NCBI RefSeq assembly: GCF_900105765.1
Contig: NZ_FNTX01000002.1
Coordinates: forward strand, 1,054,001-1,118,000
Length of the DNA stretch: 64,000 bases
Source of the DNA: Ruania alba
Lineage (GTDB): Bacteria; Actinomycetota; Actinomycetes; Actinomycetales; Beutenbergiaceae
Direction: 5' to 3'
The notes below the pieces were generated by a model. It saw nothing but the letters and a program-made list of their open reading frames with translations. It made no database searches and was not told the origin of the DNA. Shown piece by piece: positions 15,549 through 23,753 of the stretch (the stretch's first letter is position 1; each line of letters opens with the position of its first letter). A program made the translations under genes and the position numbers.

Positions 15549-16904
15549 TCAGTCGGCGTCGTCGGTGTCGTCGACCGTGACGGTCGGTTTCGGTGCCGCG
15601 CCCGTCTCACCGGTTGATGGATCTGACTCGACGGTCGGGATCTGCACCGGCTGACTCTCGTGGAGCTCCCCGGATTCCGGCATGGGCCGGTTCGGGACGT
15701 ACTCGTGTTCGGGGTTCGAGGCGTCCGCTTCGTCTCGCCAGCTCTCGATGGGATCGGTGGAGACACCCACGTCGACCGGAACGTCCGCCTCGCGATCGCG
15801 GCGAGAGGCGGTCGGTGCGTTGGTGGTGGAGCCTGCAGCGGCATCGACCACGTCTGCCCACGAATCGCGCAGGTTCTTGTTGTGGACCCCCCGGTATGCC
15901 TTCTTCGCCAGGTCCCCCATGGGAATGAAGCCGCTGGCCGCCACGGCCACGTCCCCCTGTTCGCCGACGTGCTGCCCCTCGACGACCCGGATACTGCCCT
16001 CGCCCGGTTGGTACTGCGCCTCGTGGGCACGCGACACCTGCTCCTTGGACAGCCCCACCTCGACGGCATTGGCCGCCATGCCGATCGCAACCACCGGCGG
16101 CACCGGGATGAAGACGGTGACGCCGTCGGCAGCGGCACCCACCCAGGACGCCACCTCGGCAGCGGTTCCGAGATTCTGGTACTCGTTCTCGGCATCCGTG
16201 TCGGCGAGCGTGCCGAGGATGCCGTCGAGCGATTCGATGTAGAGGTCCGCGGCGGCCTCCCACTCGGAGACGGCGGTGTCGAACTTCACCAGCATCTCGT
16301 CATTGCGGTCGTGCACCGCCTCGTGCAGGGTCTGCACGCTGCCGAGATGAGTCTCGATCCGGCTGACCGCCTTCTCCTTCTCCATGCCATCGAGCATGAC
16401 GGCGAACGACGGCGTATTGAGGTCCCCTTCCTCGCCGAGCACGGAGTACGGGATGAGGTAGCCGCCGCCGCTCATCTTCTCGTCCTCGTCGAGCCCCTGC
16501 GCCTGATACAGCCACCCCTCCGCGTGTTCCCGTTCGGTCACGAGGGTCGCCAGCGAGTTCTTCAGGTTGGAGAGGCGGTCCGGCATGAACTTCGTGAGGT
16601 CGCCGGCGATTCTGCAGGCGTCCGCGTAGGTCCAGGTGGAAGTCGCGAGCTCGCAGAAGTACTCACCGAGCGGTCCGAGCCCGGCACCCACGGTCAGCGC
16701 CATGTCCTGGAGCGCGCCGATCGAGATCCCGTCCTGAACGGCAATATCGCCCTCGATGATGCTCATCACGAACAGATGCAGCTCGGATGTCTCCTCACCC
16801 GTCGTCTGCAGCTGGATCGCACGATCGGCGATGGCGTCCACGTCACAGATGAACTCCACGATCACGCGCCCCTCCGGGCTGCGGATCGTGAGGGTGTCGC
16901 TCAC
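15549..16904 (-). CDS. Large hypothetical protein of WXG100-like unit
   Basis: A 451-residue protein with a mostly helical predicted body (about residues 100-260), a hydrophobic glycine/alanine-rich stretch (ASWVGAAADGVTVFIPVPPVVAIGMAANAVEVG, in part near 263-295) and a Pro/Glu/Ser/Thr-rich, acidic C-terminal tail. The layout resembles actinobacterial proteins encoded next to WXG100/ESX partners. The GTG start overlaps the small gene upstream by four bases (GTGA). No catalytic motif is recognised. It could be a secreted effector or scaffold; no ESX ATPase gene lies in the window. Confidence 0.65.
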   Translation of the reverse strand: MSDTLTIRSPEGRVIVEFICDVDAIADRAIQLQTTGEETSELHLFVMSIIEGDIAVQDGISIGALQDMALTVGAGLGPLGEYFCELATSTWTYADACRIAGDLTKFMPDRLSNLKNSLATLVTEREHAEGWLYQAQGLDEDEKMSGGGYLIPYSVLGEEGDLNTPSFAVMLDGMEKEKAVSRIETHLGSVQTLHEAVHDRNDEMLVKFDTAVSEWEAAADLYIESLDGILGTLADTDAENEYQNLGTAAEVASWVGAAADGVTVFIPVPPVVAIGMAANAVEVGLSKEQVSRAHEAQYQPGEGSIRVVEGQHVGEQGDVAVAASGFIPMGDLAKKAYRGVHNKNLRDSWADVVDAAAGSTTNAPTASRRDREADVPVDVGVSTDPIESWRDEADASNPEHEYVPNRPMPESGELHESQPVQIPTVESDPSTGETGAAPKPTVTVDDTDDAD

Positions 16905-17245
16905 TTCTCGCCCCCGGCCGACTCCCAGGCGCCGGGGTACAGGGCTGTCTCTCCTCGTTCACCCACGCCGAAGTCCCAGTCCGCCCAGGCGGCGCCGATG
17001 ATGTCGGCCTTCTGCGCCGCTGTCATCGCCTGCAGCGAGAGGACCGACCGGGCGTAGTCCCAGTCGCCGATCATCGTCTCGACCGCTTCGCGGACGTGGT
17101 TCGCGGTGGTGGCGTCCCAGACGGTGCCAGCCAACTCCGCGATGTCGTCCTCCCAGGTGGTGTTCGCTGCGAGATCCACGGAGAGATTCTTGAGTGAGCC
17201 TGCGATCTGATTGAGGACCTGGTAGTCGATGCGAACATCTGGCAT
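16901..17245 (-). CDS. Small WXG100/ESX-like protein
   Basis: A 114-residue helical protein with central Trp motifs (TTWEDDI near residue 30 and TVWDATTANHV near 41-51) and no signal peptide, resembling WXG100-superfamily members. Such proteins form four-helix dimers exported by ESX/type VII systems. It leads the three-gene unit and overlaps the next gene by four bases, suggesting partner stoichiometry. The exact WxG tripeptide is absent, so membership is tentative. Confidence 0.6.
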   Translation of the reverse strand: MPDVRIDYQVLNQIAGSLKNLSVDLAANTTWEDDIAELAGTVWDATTANHVREAVETMIGDWDYARSVLSLQAMTAAQKADIIGAAWADWDFGVGERGETALYPGAWESAGGEK

Positions 17246-17331
17246 GGTGCCCAGCCTATGTCGCGCGGACGGGTCCGCCGATGGGTAGTTCAGACCATCG
17301 CGGCTGTGCTCGGGGCCCCAGCGGCCCCGCC

Positions 17332-18627
17332 CTACTCCGGCTCCTCCGTCGACGCCAGGTACGCGACCTCCGGCACCTCGTGCGTGCCGGCTTGGTGCAC
17401 GCACGCACCCGCCAGCCGTGCGCCGTCACCGGTGAGCTCGACCCGGAGCCGGTCCGCGGTCACCTCCGGATGGGCGTGGATCCGGCGGTGCCCGATCGTC
17501 TGCCCCTCGGCGAGCAGGGTGCCTTCCGTCTCGCCCCCGACGGCGATCACCCGGTGGGTCTCGATGCGTTGCCCACCGGTGAGGTGCTCCGCCAGATCCA
17601 GGTGATCGAAGGTGATCGGAGCCTCGAAGACCACCTCCCAGACGCCGTCGGAAATCTGTGCCAGCTCGCCCGGCACAGGCGAGCCGAACCGCCGGTCCAG
17701 CTCGGCGCGCCACTGCCGCAGGCGCGCCACGTCCGCGGCATCGATCAGCCCGCGGGTGTCCGGCGGCACGTTCAGCAGCAGGTTCGCGCCCATCCCCACC
17801 GACCGGTAATAGATCGCCAGCAGATGGTCCACACTCTTCGGTCCGTCTTCGGCGGCCCAGAACCACCCCTGCCGGATCGAGACGTCCGCCTCAGGCGGCA
17901 CGTACCGGGCCTCGCCGAGCTCGATCACCGCATCGGTGTAGTTGTCCAGGCTGGCGCTGTCGACGGCGTAGCGCACCGGATCCGCCGCCAACCCGTCCTC
18001 GTTGCCGATCCACCGGATGGTCGGGGTGCCCATGTTGAACACCATCGCTCCGGGCTGCAGCTCAGCCACGACCGCCATGATCGACTCCCAGTCGTAGGCG
18101 CGCCCGGCTGACCCGGCCCCGTCGAACCAGAGCTCGACCAGCTCGCCGTAGTGCGTGCACAGCTCGCGCAACTGGGCCAGGTAGAGCGCGTCATAAGCCT
18201 CCGGGTCCGGGTACTCCGGGGCGTGCCGGTCCCACGGGGAGAGGTACAGGCCCAGGCCGATGCCCTCCGCCCGGCAGGCGGCCGCCACCTCGGCCACCAG
18301 GTCGCCCTCCCCGCCGCGCCACGGCGACGACGCCACCGAGTAGTCCGTGGTGGCGGTGGGCCACAGGCAGAACCCGTCGTGATGCTTGGCCGTGAGCACC
18401 ACGTACCGCGCACCGGCCTCGGCGGCTGTGCGCACCCACTGGTTCGCGTCCAGATCCGTGGGGGCGAACGAGGCTGCCGGCAGGGTGCCGTCGCTCCACT
18501 CCTTTCCGGCGAAGGTATTGACACCCACGTGGAAGAACATGCCCAGCTCGAACTGCTGCCAGGCCAACTGGGCGTCGGTGGGTCGAGGCACACTGGGCTG
18601 ATGAGCGATGAGTTTCGACGAGGTCAC
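17332..18627 (-). CDS. Alpha-L-fucosidase (GH29)
   Basis: A 431-residue glycoside hydrolase of family 29, which releases L-fucose with retention. Diagnostic parts are GMFFHVGVNTF (residues 29-39), LTAKHHDGFCLWP (78-90) and WFDG with the predicted nucleophile Asp169. A C-terminal beta-rich domain follows. No signal peptide is present, so it probably acts on imported fucosylated oligosaccharides. The GTG at 18627 lies only 14 bases from the start of the divergent serine hydrolase, so promoters must lie inside or overlap the coding ends; a GTG at 18593 is an alternative start. Confidence 0.9.
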   Translation of the reverse strand: MTSSKLIAHQPSVPRPTDAQLAWQQFELGMFFHVGVNTFAGKEWSDGTLPAASFAPTDLDANQWVRTAAEAGARYVVLTAKHHDGFCLWPTATTDYSVASSPWRGGEGDLVAEVAAACRAEGIGLGLYLSPWDRHAPEYPDPEAYDALYLAQLRELCTHYGELVELWFDGAGSAGRAYDWESIMAVVAELQPGAMVFNMGTPTIRWIGNEDGLAADPVRYAVDSASLDNYTDAVIELGEARYVPPEADVSIRQGWFWAAEDGPKSVDHLLAIYYRSVGMGANLLLNVPPDTRGLIDAADVARLRQWRAELDRRFGSPVPGELAQISDGVWEVVFEAPITFDHLDLAEHLTGGQRIETHRVIAVGGETEGTLLAEGQTIGHRRIHAHPEVTADRLRVELTGDGARLAGACVHQAGTHEVPEVAYLASTEEPE

Positions 18628-18641
18628 GGGTCCATCCCAGC

Positions 18642-19805
18642 ATGAGCACCCTGAGTACTGCGAATGTCAACGATGTCCTCGCCCCGCACGTGGGCGCCGA
18701 CGCGATCCCTGGGCTCACCTGGTTAGCCCGTGACGGCGACCAGGTCGTCTCCGGCGCCCTCGGGCACCGTGACCTCGGTGGCACCCAGCCGCTCACCACC
18801 GACGAGATCTTCCGGATCTCCTCGATGACCAAACCGGTCACTGCGCTGACCGCGCTGATCCTGGTCACCGACGGCGCCCTCCAGCTCACCGAGCCGGTGG
18901 ACACCTACCTGCCCGAGCTGGCAGAACGCCGGGTGCTGCGCCACCCGCACGCCGAGCTCGACGACACCGTCCCGGCCGACCGGCCCATCACCGTGACCGA
19001 CCTGCTCACCAACACCTCCGGCTGGGGGATGGACTTCACCGACTTCTCGCCCACGCCGCTCAGTCAGGCGTGGGCCGAGCGGGGCACCGCCCCCGGCCCG
19101 CCCGCTCCCGCGGGAGCGCTCCCCACCGATGCGTGGCTGGCCGCCGCGAGCGACCTGCCGCTGCAGGCCCAGCCGGGTCAGCGCTGGCTCTACAACACCT
19201 CCTCGCTGCTGACCGGGATGCTGATCGAACGCGTCGCCGGCGCCCGGCTCGGTGAGGTGATGGCCGAGCGCATCTTCGAGCCCCTGGGCATGCACGACAC
19301 CGCTTTCCGGGTGCCCGCCCACGGGGTCGACCGGTTCGGCGCGTGTTTTGCCGTTGGCGAGGACGTCTACGACTCGGCCGACGGGCAGTGGGCCCAGCAC
19401 CCCCCGGCCGACGGCGGGGACGCCGGTCTCGTCTCCACGGTGAGCGACTACGTACGCTTCGCCGACCTCGTGCACGGAGGGGGCGCCGTCGGCGATCGAC
19501 GCCTGGTGCGTGAGGACCTGGTGCAGGCGATGACCACGAACCAGCTCGCCGTCGACGTGCTTGCCCGCGGCGGCCCCGCCCCGGACGGCGGGTCCGGTTG
19601 GGGATACGGGTGCGGTGTGCTCGTCCGGCCGGCGCCGTCCGGGCTCTCGGCGGGTAGTTATGGCTGGGATGGCGGCCTCGGCTCACGCTGGTTCACCGAT
19701 CCGGTGACCGGCCGCACCGGGATCCTGCTCACCAACAGGATGTGGACCTCGCCGCAGCCGCCGGAGGCGTTCCGCGCGTTCGAGGCTCTGATCGGCTCAG
19801 CCTGA
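18642..19805 (+). CDS. Serine hydrolase, beta-lactamase/EstB-like
   Basis: A 387-residue class C beta-lactamase-fold hydrolase. The nucleophile motif SMTK is at residues 61-64, the Tyr motif WLYNTSS near 182-188, and a C-terminal DGGLGSRWFTDP segment is present. No signal peptide is visible, which favours a cytoplasmic esterase or peptidase over a true beta-lactamase. No clear ribosome binding site precedes the ATG, so the message may be leaderless. Its 3' end overlaps the convergent WYL regulator by nine bases. Confidence 0.85.
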   Translation: MSTLSTANVNDVLAPHVGADAIPGLTWLARDGDQVVSGALGHRDLGGTQPLTTDEIFRISSMTKPVTALTALILVTDGALQLTEPVDTYLPELAERRVLRHPHAELDDTVPADRPITVTDLLTNTSGWGMDFTDFSPTPLSQAWAERGTAPGPPAPAGALPTDAWLAAASDLPLQAQPGQRWLYNTSSLLTGMLIERVAGARLGEVMAERIFEPLGMHDTAFRVPAHGVDRFGACFAVGEDVYDSADGQWAQHPPADGGDAGLVSTVSDYVRFADLVHGGGAVGDRRLVREDLVQAMTTNQLAVDVLARGGPAPDGGSGWGYGCGVLVRPAPSGLSAGSYGWDGGLGSRWFTDPVTGRTGILLTNRMWTSPQPPEAFRAFEALIGSA

Positions 19806-20774
19806 TCGGCCCGACGGCGGCCCAACGGCCTGGGTGAACCGGCTCGCCCAGGTGCGCATCACCGCACGGAGTGACTCCGGTTCTACCGCGGAGATCTCGG
19901 CGCCGGTGTGTGCCAGCGCGAACGCCATCCACTCCGGGTGCGCACTCTCGGCCCGCACCCGGCAACGCCCCGGCCCCAGCTCGGTGACCTCGCACCAGCG
20001 CCCGATCTGCTCGCGCACCCGGTCGGCGTCCGCGGCCAGCACGGCACTGACCTGCGGTCCCTGGTCGGACCGGCGCAGGCCGCGGCGGATATACGCGGCA
20101 GCGTCACCTCCAGGCACCTCGCGGGGCCGGAAGCGGTGCCCGGTGGGCTCCGGATCGCTGAGCCGGTCCAGCCGGAAGCTGCGCCAGTCCGCGCGATCGA
20201 GGTCGAACCCGAGCAGGTAGTAGCGCCGGCCGATCGTCACCAACCGGACCGGCTCCACCGAGCGGTGCGTGGAGTCCCCACGAGCACTCGTGTAGCCGAA
20301 ACGCACCCGCTCGGCATCCCGGCACGCCTGCGCAAGCACCACCAACGTGCCCGGGTCGGTCAGGTCCCGGATCGGGCCCTCCGGTCCGAGCGTCACCGTG
20401 GCCGCACCGATCGCCTCCACCCGGCGGCGCAGCCGCTTCGGCAGCACCGGCACCACCGTGGCCAGCGCCCGCACCGAGGCGTCCGCCACGCCGGCCAGGC
20501 TCGAGGTGGTTGCGGATTGCAGGCCCACCACCAGGGCCACCGCCTCCTCGTCGTCGAGCACCAGCGGCGGCATCGCCGCTCCTGGGGTGAGCTGGTAGCC
20601 ACCACCCACACCACGATCGGCCTGCACCGGGTAGCCGAGGTCACGGAGCCGATCCACGTCCCGGCGCAGGGTGCGGATCGAGACCTCCAGCCGGTCTGCC
20701 AGCTCGTCCCCGGACCAGTAGCGATGGGTCTGCAGCAGGGACAACAGGCGGAGGGTGCGCGAGCTCGTGCTCAT
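19797..20774 (-). CDS. YafY-type regulator with WYL domain
   Basis: A 325-residue regulator. The N-terminal winged helix reads RTLRLLSLLQTHRYWSGDEL and VSIRTLRRDVDRLRDLGYPV. The WYL-type ligand domain contains VRLVTIGRRYYLLGFDLDRADWRSFRLDRL, followed by a WCX-like C-terminus. The ATG at 20774 has GGGAG just upstream. It is divergent from a DinB-family gene; such pairs are common in actinobacteria and suggest local control. Ligand unknown. Confidence 0.88.
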   Translation of the reverse strand: MSTSSRTLRLLSLLQTHRYWSGDELADRLEVSIRTLRRDVDRLRDLGYPVQADRGVGGGYQLTPGAAMPPLVLDDEEAVALVVGLQSATTSSLAGVADASVRALATVVPVLPKRLRRRVEAIGAATVTLGPEGPIRDLTDPGTLVVLAQACRDAERVRFGYTSARGDSTHRSVEPVRLVTIGRRYYLLGFDLDRADWRSFRLDRLSDPEPTGHRFRPREVPGGDAAAYIRRGLRRSDQGPQVSAVLAADADRVREQIGRWCEVTELGPGRCRVRAESAHPEWMAFALAHTGAEISAVEPESLRAVMRTWASRFTQAVGPPSGRSG

Positions 20775-20884
20775 GACTCCCACCCTCTCGCCGATTCAGG
20801 TCAAGAACTGACACTAATACTCCCTAGCGTGGAGATACCAGCCACGAGAGGCGGCCAAGGGCCGCCGGAGGAAGGGAAAGAACC
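20775..20884. promoter_or_regulatory. Divergent promoter region, WYL regulator / DinB
   Basis: A 110-base gap holding AT-rich sequence near 20800-20825 (including CTAATACT) and a short inverted repeat GTCA/TGAC around 20799-20811. It is the expected operator site for the WYL regulator. The DinB start has a strong GGAGGAAGG upstream. Confidence 0.35.
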
Positions 20885-21436
20885 ATGAGCGAATCCACGA
20901 TGGCCACCGTCACCACCGAGCTGACCGGGGAGCGCGGCGACCTGCTGCAGGTCCTGGCAAACGCCCGGCACTTCCTGCGTTTCACCGCCCGCGACCTCAC
21001 CGACGAGCAGGCTCGCACCCGCACGACCGTGAGCGAGCTGACGATCGGCGGGCTGATCAAGCACGTGAGCGCGGCCGAGCAGAACTGGCGCGAGTTCGTT
21101 CTGCAGGGCCGGTCCGCGATGCCGTGGGACGGGATTGATTTCGAGTCCCTCCCGCCCGAGGCGTTCGAGGACTGGGCCGGCGAGTTCCGGCTGCTGCCCA
21201 CCGAGACGCTCGCCGGCGTGCTGGACCGTTACGCCGAGATCGCCGCACGCACCGACGAAGTGCTCGCCGAGGCCGACCTCGACCTCGTGCAGGAGCTCCC
21301 GCAGGCGCCGTGGTTCACTGACACGGCATGGTCGAACCGGCGGGCCTTCGGCCACATCATCGCCGAGACGGCCCAGCACGCCGGGCACGCCGACATCATC
21401 CGGGAGTCCCTGGACGGGGCGAAGAGCATGGGGTAG
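20885..21436 (+). CDS. DinB family (DUF664-type) protein
   Basis: A 183-residue four-helix protein of the DinB/YfiT-like superfamily, which includes metal-dependent thiol transferases (mycothiol or bacillithiol users). Putative metal-ligand histidines are in KHVSAAEQNW and in AETAQHAGHADIIRE. The ATG follows GGAGGAAGG. Divergent from the WYL regulator. The reaction is unknown; detoxification by mycothiol transfer is a family-based guess. Confidence 0.85.
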   Translation: MSESTMATVTTELTGERGDLLQVLANARHFLRFTARDLTDEQARTRTTVSELTIGGLIKHVSAAEQNWREFVLQGRSAMPWDGIDFESLPPEAFEDWAGEFRLLPTETLAGVLDRYAEIAARTDEVLAEADLDLVQELPQAPWFTDTAWSNRRAFGHIIAETAQHAGHADIIRESLDGAKSMG

Positions 21437-21445
21437 CGGCTGTGC

Positions 21446-21775
21446 TCACTCGGGCATGACACGTCGCGTGAGTGCTTGTACGTTGCGGTCGAGGCCATCG
21501 AGGCGGGTCTCGACGGTGCCGAGCCGCTTGTCGACCCGCTCGAACTGCTGGTCCACTTGCTCGAACCGTTCGTCCACCCGCTCGAACCGTTGGTCCACCC
21601 GCTCGAACCGCAGCACCATCTCCGTGCGCAGCCCTTCGACCTGTGTGCCGACCCCCTGGACCTGCGCCGTGATCGTGCGCATGACCAGTGGGGTGGTGAC
21701 GGCGATCATGCCCGCGAACGCTGCGGCGAGCACGCCGATCAGGGTCCAAACTTGCGGTTCGGTCACGGTGATCAC
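21446..21775 (-). CDS. Small membrane-anchored coiled-coil protein
   Basis: A 109-residue protein with one N-terminal membrane helix (WTLIGVLAAAFAGMIAVTTP) followed by a coiled coil built of near-exact seven-residue units of the FERVDQR/FERVDER/FEQVDQQ type (about residues 57-90). The GTG at 21775 is chosen; a GTG three codons later is possible. Such proteins are widespread and uncharacterised. Its upstream region is cut only 29 bases before the start by the transposon's target repeat (21805), so its native promoter may have been displaced. Confidence 0.65.
   Translation of the reverse strand: MITVTEPQVWTLIGVLAAAFAGMIAVTTPLVMRTITAQVQGVGTQVEGLRTEMVLRFERVDQRFERVDERFEQVDQQFERVDKRLGTVETRLDGLDRNVQALTRRVMPE
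21539..21601. repeat. Three 21-bp tandem repeats encoding coiled-coil heptads
   Basis: Three consecutive 21-base units start CTCGAA at 21539, 21560 and 21581, with a partial fourth from 21602. Each encodes one heptad of the coiled-coil protein on the minus strand. Units two and three differ at a single base, so repeat number could change by slippage without breaking the frame. Confidence 0.85.
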
Positions 21776-21804
21776 TCGCCTATTCTGCGTTGGTGAGGCC
21801 ACCG

Positions 21805-21864
21805 TGTCACCTGGTGCCGACACGATGCGCGGACGAGCAGCCCGCCTGTGGACAACTGCGTGCG
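21805..21864. repeat. 60-bp target-site duplication, left copy
   Basis: These 60 bases recur at 37248-37307 with one mismatch (A at 21836, T at 37279). The left copy ends exactly where the left IS end begins (CCTGACTTGGG at 21865). The right copy begins exactly after the right IS end. This is the pattern of a target-site duplication around the whole 15.4-kb segment. Confidence 0.85.
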
Positions 21865-22159
21865 CCTGACTTGGGCCAAGATTTCGGTGTGACGCGGGCG
21901 CCGACGCGCTGACCTGCGGTGTTGCCGGTACAGGCGGCTGAGTTTGTGTACTAGTTCCGGGCTCTAGGGTGGCGCGGTGGCCCATATCCGCACCGTCAAG
22001 ACCGCCTCCGGGGCGCGGGCGGTGCAGATCGTGCACTCCAACCGAAAGGGATCGCGAGACATCGAGCACATCGGCTCCCCCCACGACGATGTCGAGCTGG
22101 AGCTGCTGAAGGCGGTGGCTCGGCAGCGGCTAGCTGTACTCGGGCCGGGACGTTGGTGA
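21865..22159 (+). mobile_element. Left IS1634/IS1549-like remnant with transposase N-terminus
   Basis: It starts at the inverted end CCTGACTTGGGCCAAGAT. A GTG at 21977 begins a transposase N-terminus (VKTASGARAVQIVHS, then DIEHIGSPHDDVELELLKA), typical of IS1634-family transposases. Homology stops after KAVARQRLA and a stop follows at 22159, so only 60 residues of a protein normally several hundred long remain. The first about 125 bases resemble the right copy at 37041 but with substitutions and small indels. The 3' part was replaced by an IS481-type fragment. Confidence 0.75.
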
Positions 22160-22550
22160 CACACCCGCCGGGTTGTTGACGTAGGGACGACCTCCGGGTG
22201 CGGTGGGTGATGTCTAAGTCGCCTACCGTCCGGAGGCCCTCGTGTCCCACCGTAATGCCCGGCCGAATGTGCGTGGTCGGCAACTTCTCGCCGAGCGGGT
22301 CTGCGAGCAGGGCTGGGCAGTCGCCCATGCTGCGAAGGCCCAGGGTGCCTCTCGGCAGTGCGCCCACCGCTGGATCAACCGGTTCCGCGAAGAAGGCGAG
22401 GCTGGTCTGCGCGACCGCTCCTCCCGCCCGTACCACTGCCCGTCGCAGACCCCAGTCGAGGTCGAGGAAGCCATCGTGACCAAGCGGCGTGAAGAACGCC
22501 GTGGTCAAGACTGGATCGGTCCCGAGCTCGGGGTGCCGGCGCGCAGATTG
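22160..22550 (+). mobile_element. IS481-family remnant, transposase N-terminus
   Basis: A GTG at 22242 starts a segment typical of IS481-family transposases: ERVCEQGWAVAHAAKAQGAS, QCAHRWINRFREEGEAGL, DRSSRPYHCPSQTP. Homology ends near 22547 (GVPAR), before the DDE catalytic core, so it is dead. The approximate left end contains a CCGGGTTGTTGACGTAGG-like motif near 22171-22188. It is nested between the left IS1634-like remnant and the cargo genes. Limits are approximate. Confidence 0.75.
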
Positions 22551-22573
22551 GGATTTGAAGACTATTGCAGAAA

Positions 22574-23668
22574 TCACCCGATCATGATCCTCGAGACCAG
22601 CGTCATCGGCAGTTCATGGTGTTGCGGCGGCCCAATCAATCGCCCGCTCGCGCGTCCGAAGAGTAATTCAGCAGCCTTGCGGCCGATGTCTTCCCAAGGC
22701 AATCGCATCGAAGTGAGGGTTCCGCCATCCGCAGAAGCCGCGTCGTCGAAGCCGATCAGCGACGGACGGTTGGCTGGTGGCACACCCGACTCCTCCAAGA
22801 CGTTGCGCAGACCCATGGCAGTGTCGTCATTGGCGCAAACGACGGCAGTAATATCCGCGCGTCCGAGTATAGACTTCGCCGCGGCCGCTGCGGTCTCCAT
22901 CTCGCGGGAGAATGTTTCAGGCAACTTGCGTGGAAGGAACACGAGGCCAGCGACCGGCTCCCCCAGCTCCGACATCGCTTGCCGCCATCCCTGTTCGCGA
23001 AGTGCCGACCACCGATAGGCAAGTCCCAGTTCGCGCGATGTGTGCAATCCGAGGAATGCAATCCGGCGGTGTCCTTGTTGGGCCAACCATCGGGCCGCAC
23101 GTCGGCCTCCGTCGACGTCATCCATATACACCGTATCGACGATTGGTTCAGAGGGCGATGCTACCGTCGCTTCCGGTGAGAGGCGCACGACTGGGAGGTC
23201 ATCCATTTTGAGCGCGGTGGGATTCATCGCTGGATCTGATGTCACTAGGAACGCTCCAGCGAGCGGTGGTAGCATTCCCTGCGAGGCTTGATGAAGAATC
23301 ACCGAGTATTCACCGACGAGACTCGAGCCACCAACGTGGGTGATTCGCTCCTCGAATCCGAGGCGAACCCGTTCCCAGTACCGAGTGCGGAGCCGCGGTG
23401 GCGGCGTCACCATTAAGAATGCGAGTCCACGTTGGGCGACAGGCTCGTTTACGAATATCCCAACGCGAGGCACGGTCCGCAAAAGACCTTCCGCAGCGAG
23501 GTGCGCGAGTTCGGCTTCGACAGAGGTCGGAGAGAGGTGGAACAGCTCCTGGAGTTCACGCATCGTTGGAAGTGGGTCGCCCGGGCGGAGATCGCCGCTC
23601 GCGCAGAGTGTCCTGAGGTGATCAGCCAGAGCTCGTCTCCGAGCCAACGCGGCGCGGCGTCGAGTCAC
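22574..23668 (-). CDS. Hybrid regulator: GntR-type HTH with LacI-type sensor
   Basis: A 364-residue regulator. The N-terminal winged helix is GntR-like (LCASGDLRPGDPLPTMRELQ and LSPTSVEAELAHLAAEGLL). From about residue 85 it becomes a LacI/GalR-type sensor (VGEYSVILHQASQG, RIAFLGLHTSRELGLAYRW, CANDDTAMGLRNVLEESG, LIGFDDAASADGG). The architecture resembles AraR-type sugar repressors. The GTG at 23668 follows GAGAGGAG. It lies at the left end of the cargo and probably controls the import and lyase genes to its right; an IS3 element now sits 53 bases upstream of it, separating the two. Confidence 0.85.
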   Translation of the reverse strand: MTRRRAALARRRALADHLRTLCASGDLRPGDPLPTMRELQELFHLSPTSVEAELAHLAAEGLLRTVPRVGIFVNEPVAQRGLAFLMVTPPPRLRTRYWERVRLGFEERITHVGGSSLVGEYSVILHQASQGMLPPLAGAFLVTSDPAMNPTALKMDDLPVVRLSPEATVASPSEPIVDTVYMDDVDGGRRAARWLAQQGHRRIAFLGLHTSRELGLAYRWSALREQGWRQAMSELGEPVAGLVFLPRKLPETFSREMETAAAAAKSILGRADITAVVCANDDTAMGLRNVLEESGVPPANRPSLIGFDDAASADGGTLTSMRLPWEDIGRKAAELLFGRASGRLIGPPQHHELPMTLVSRIMIG

Positions 23669-23753
23669 GCGCGACTCCTCTCGTACATCTGCGCTCTACG
23701 CGATGAAGTATAGGTGGGGGTGGGTCTGCTGCACGGGTAGGTGACACGGTGGG

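Noticed and set aside
18642-19805. Antibiotic-resistance beta-lactamase
   Set aside because: No signal peptide, and motifs fit the broad EstB-like serine hydrolase group better than a secreted resistance enzyme.
21539-21601. CRISPR-like short repeats
   Set aside because: Units are contiguous without spacers and encode protein heptads; no cas genes nearby.
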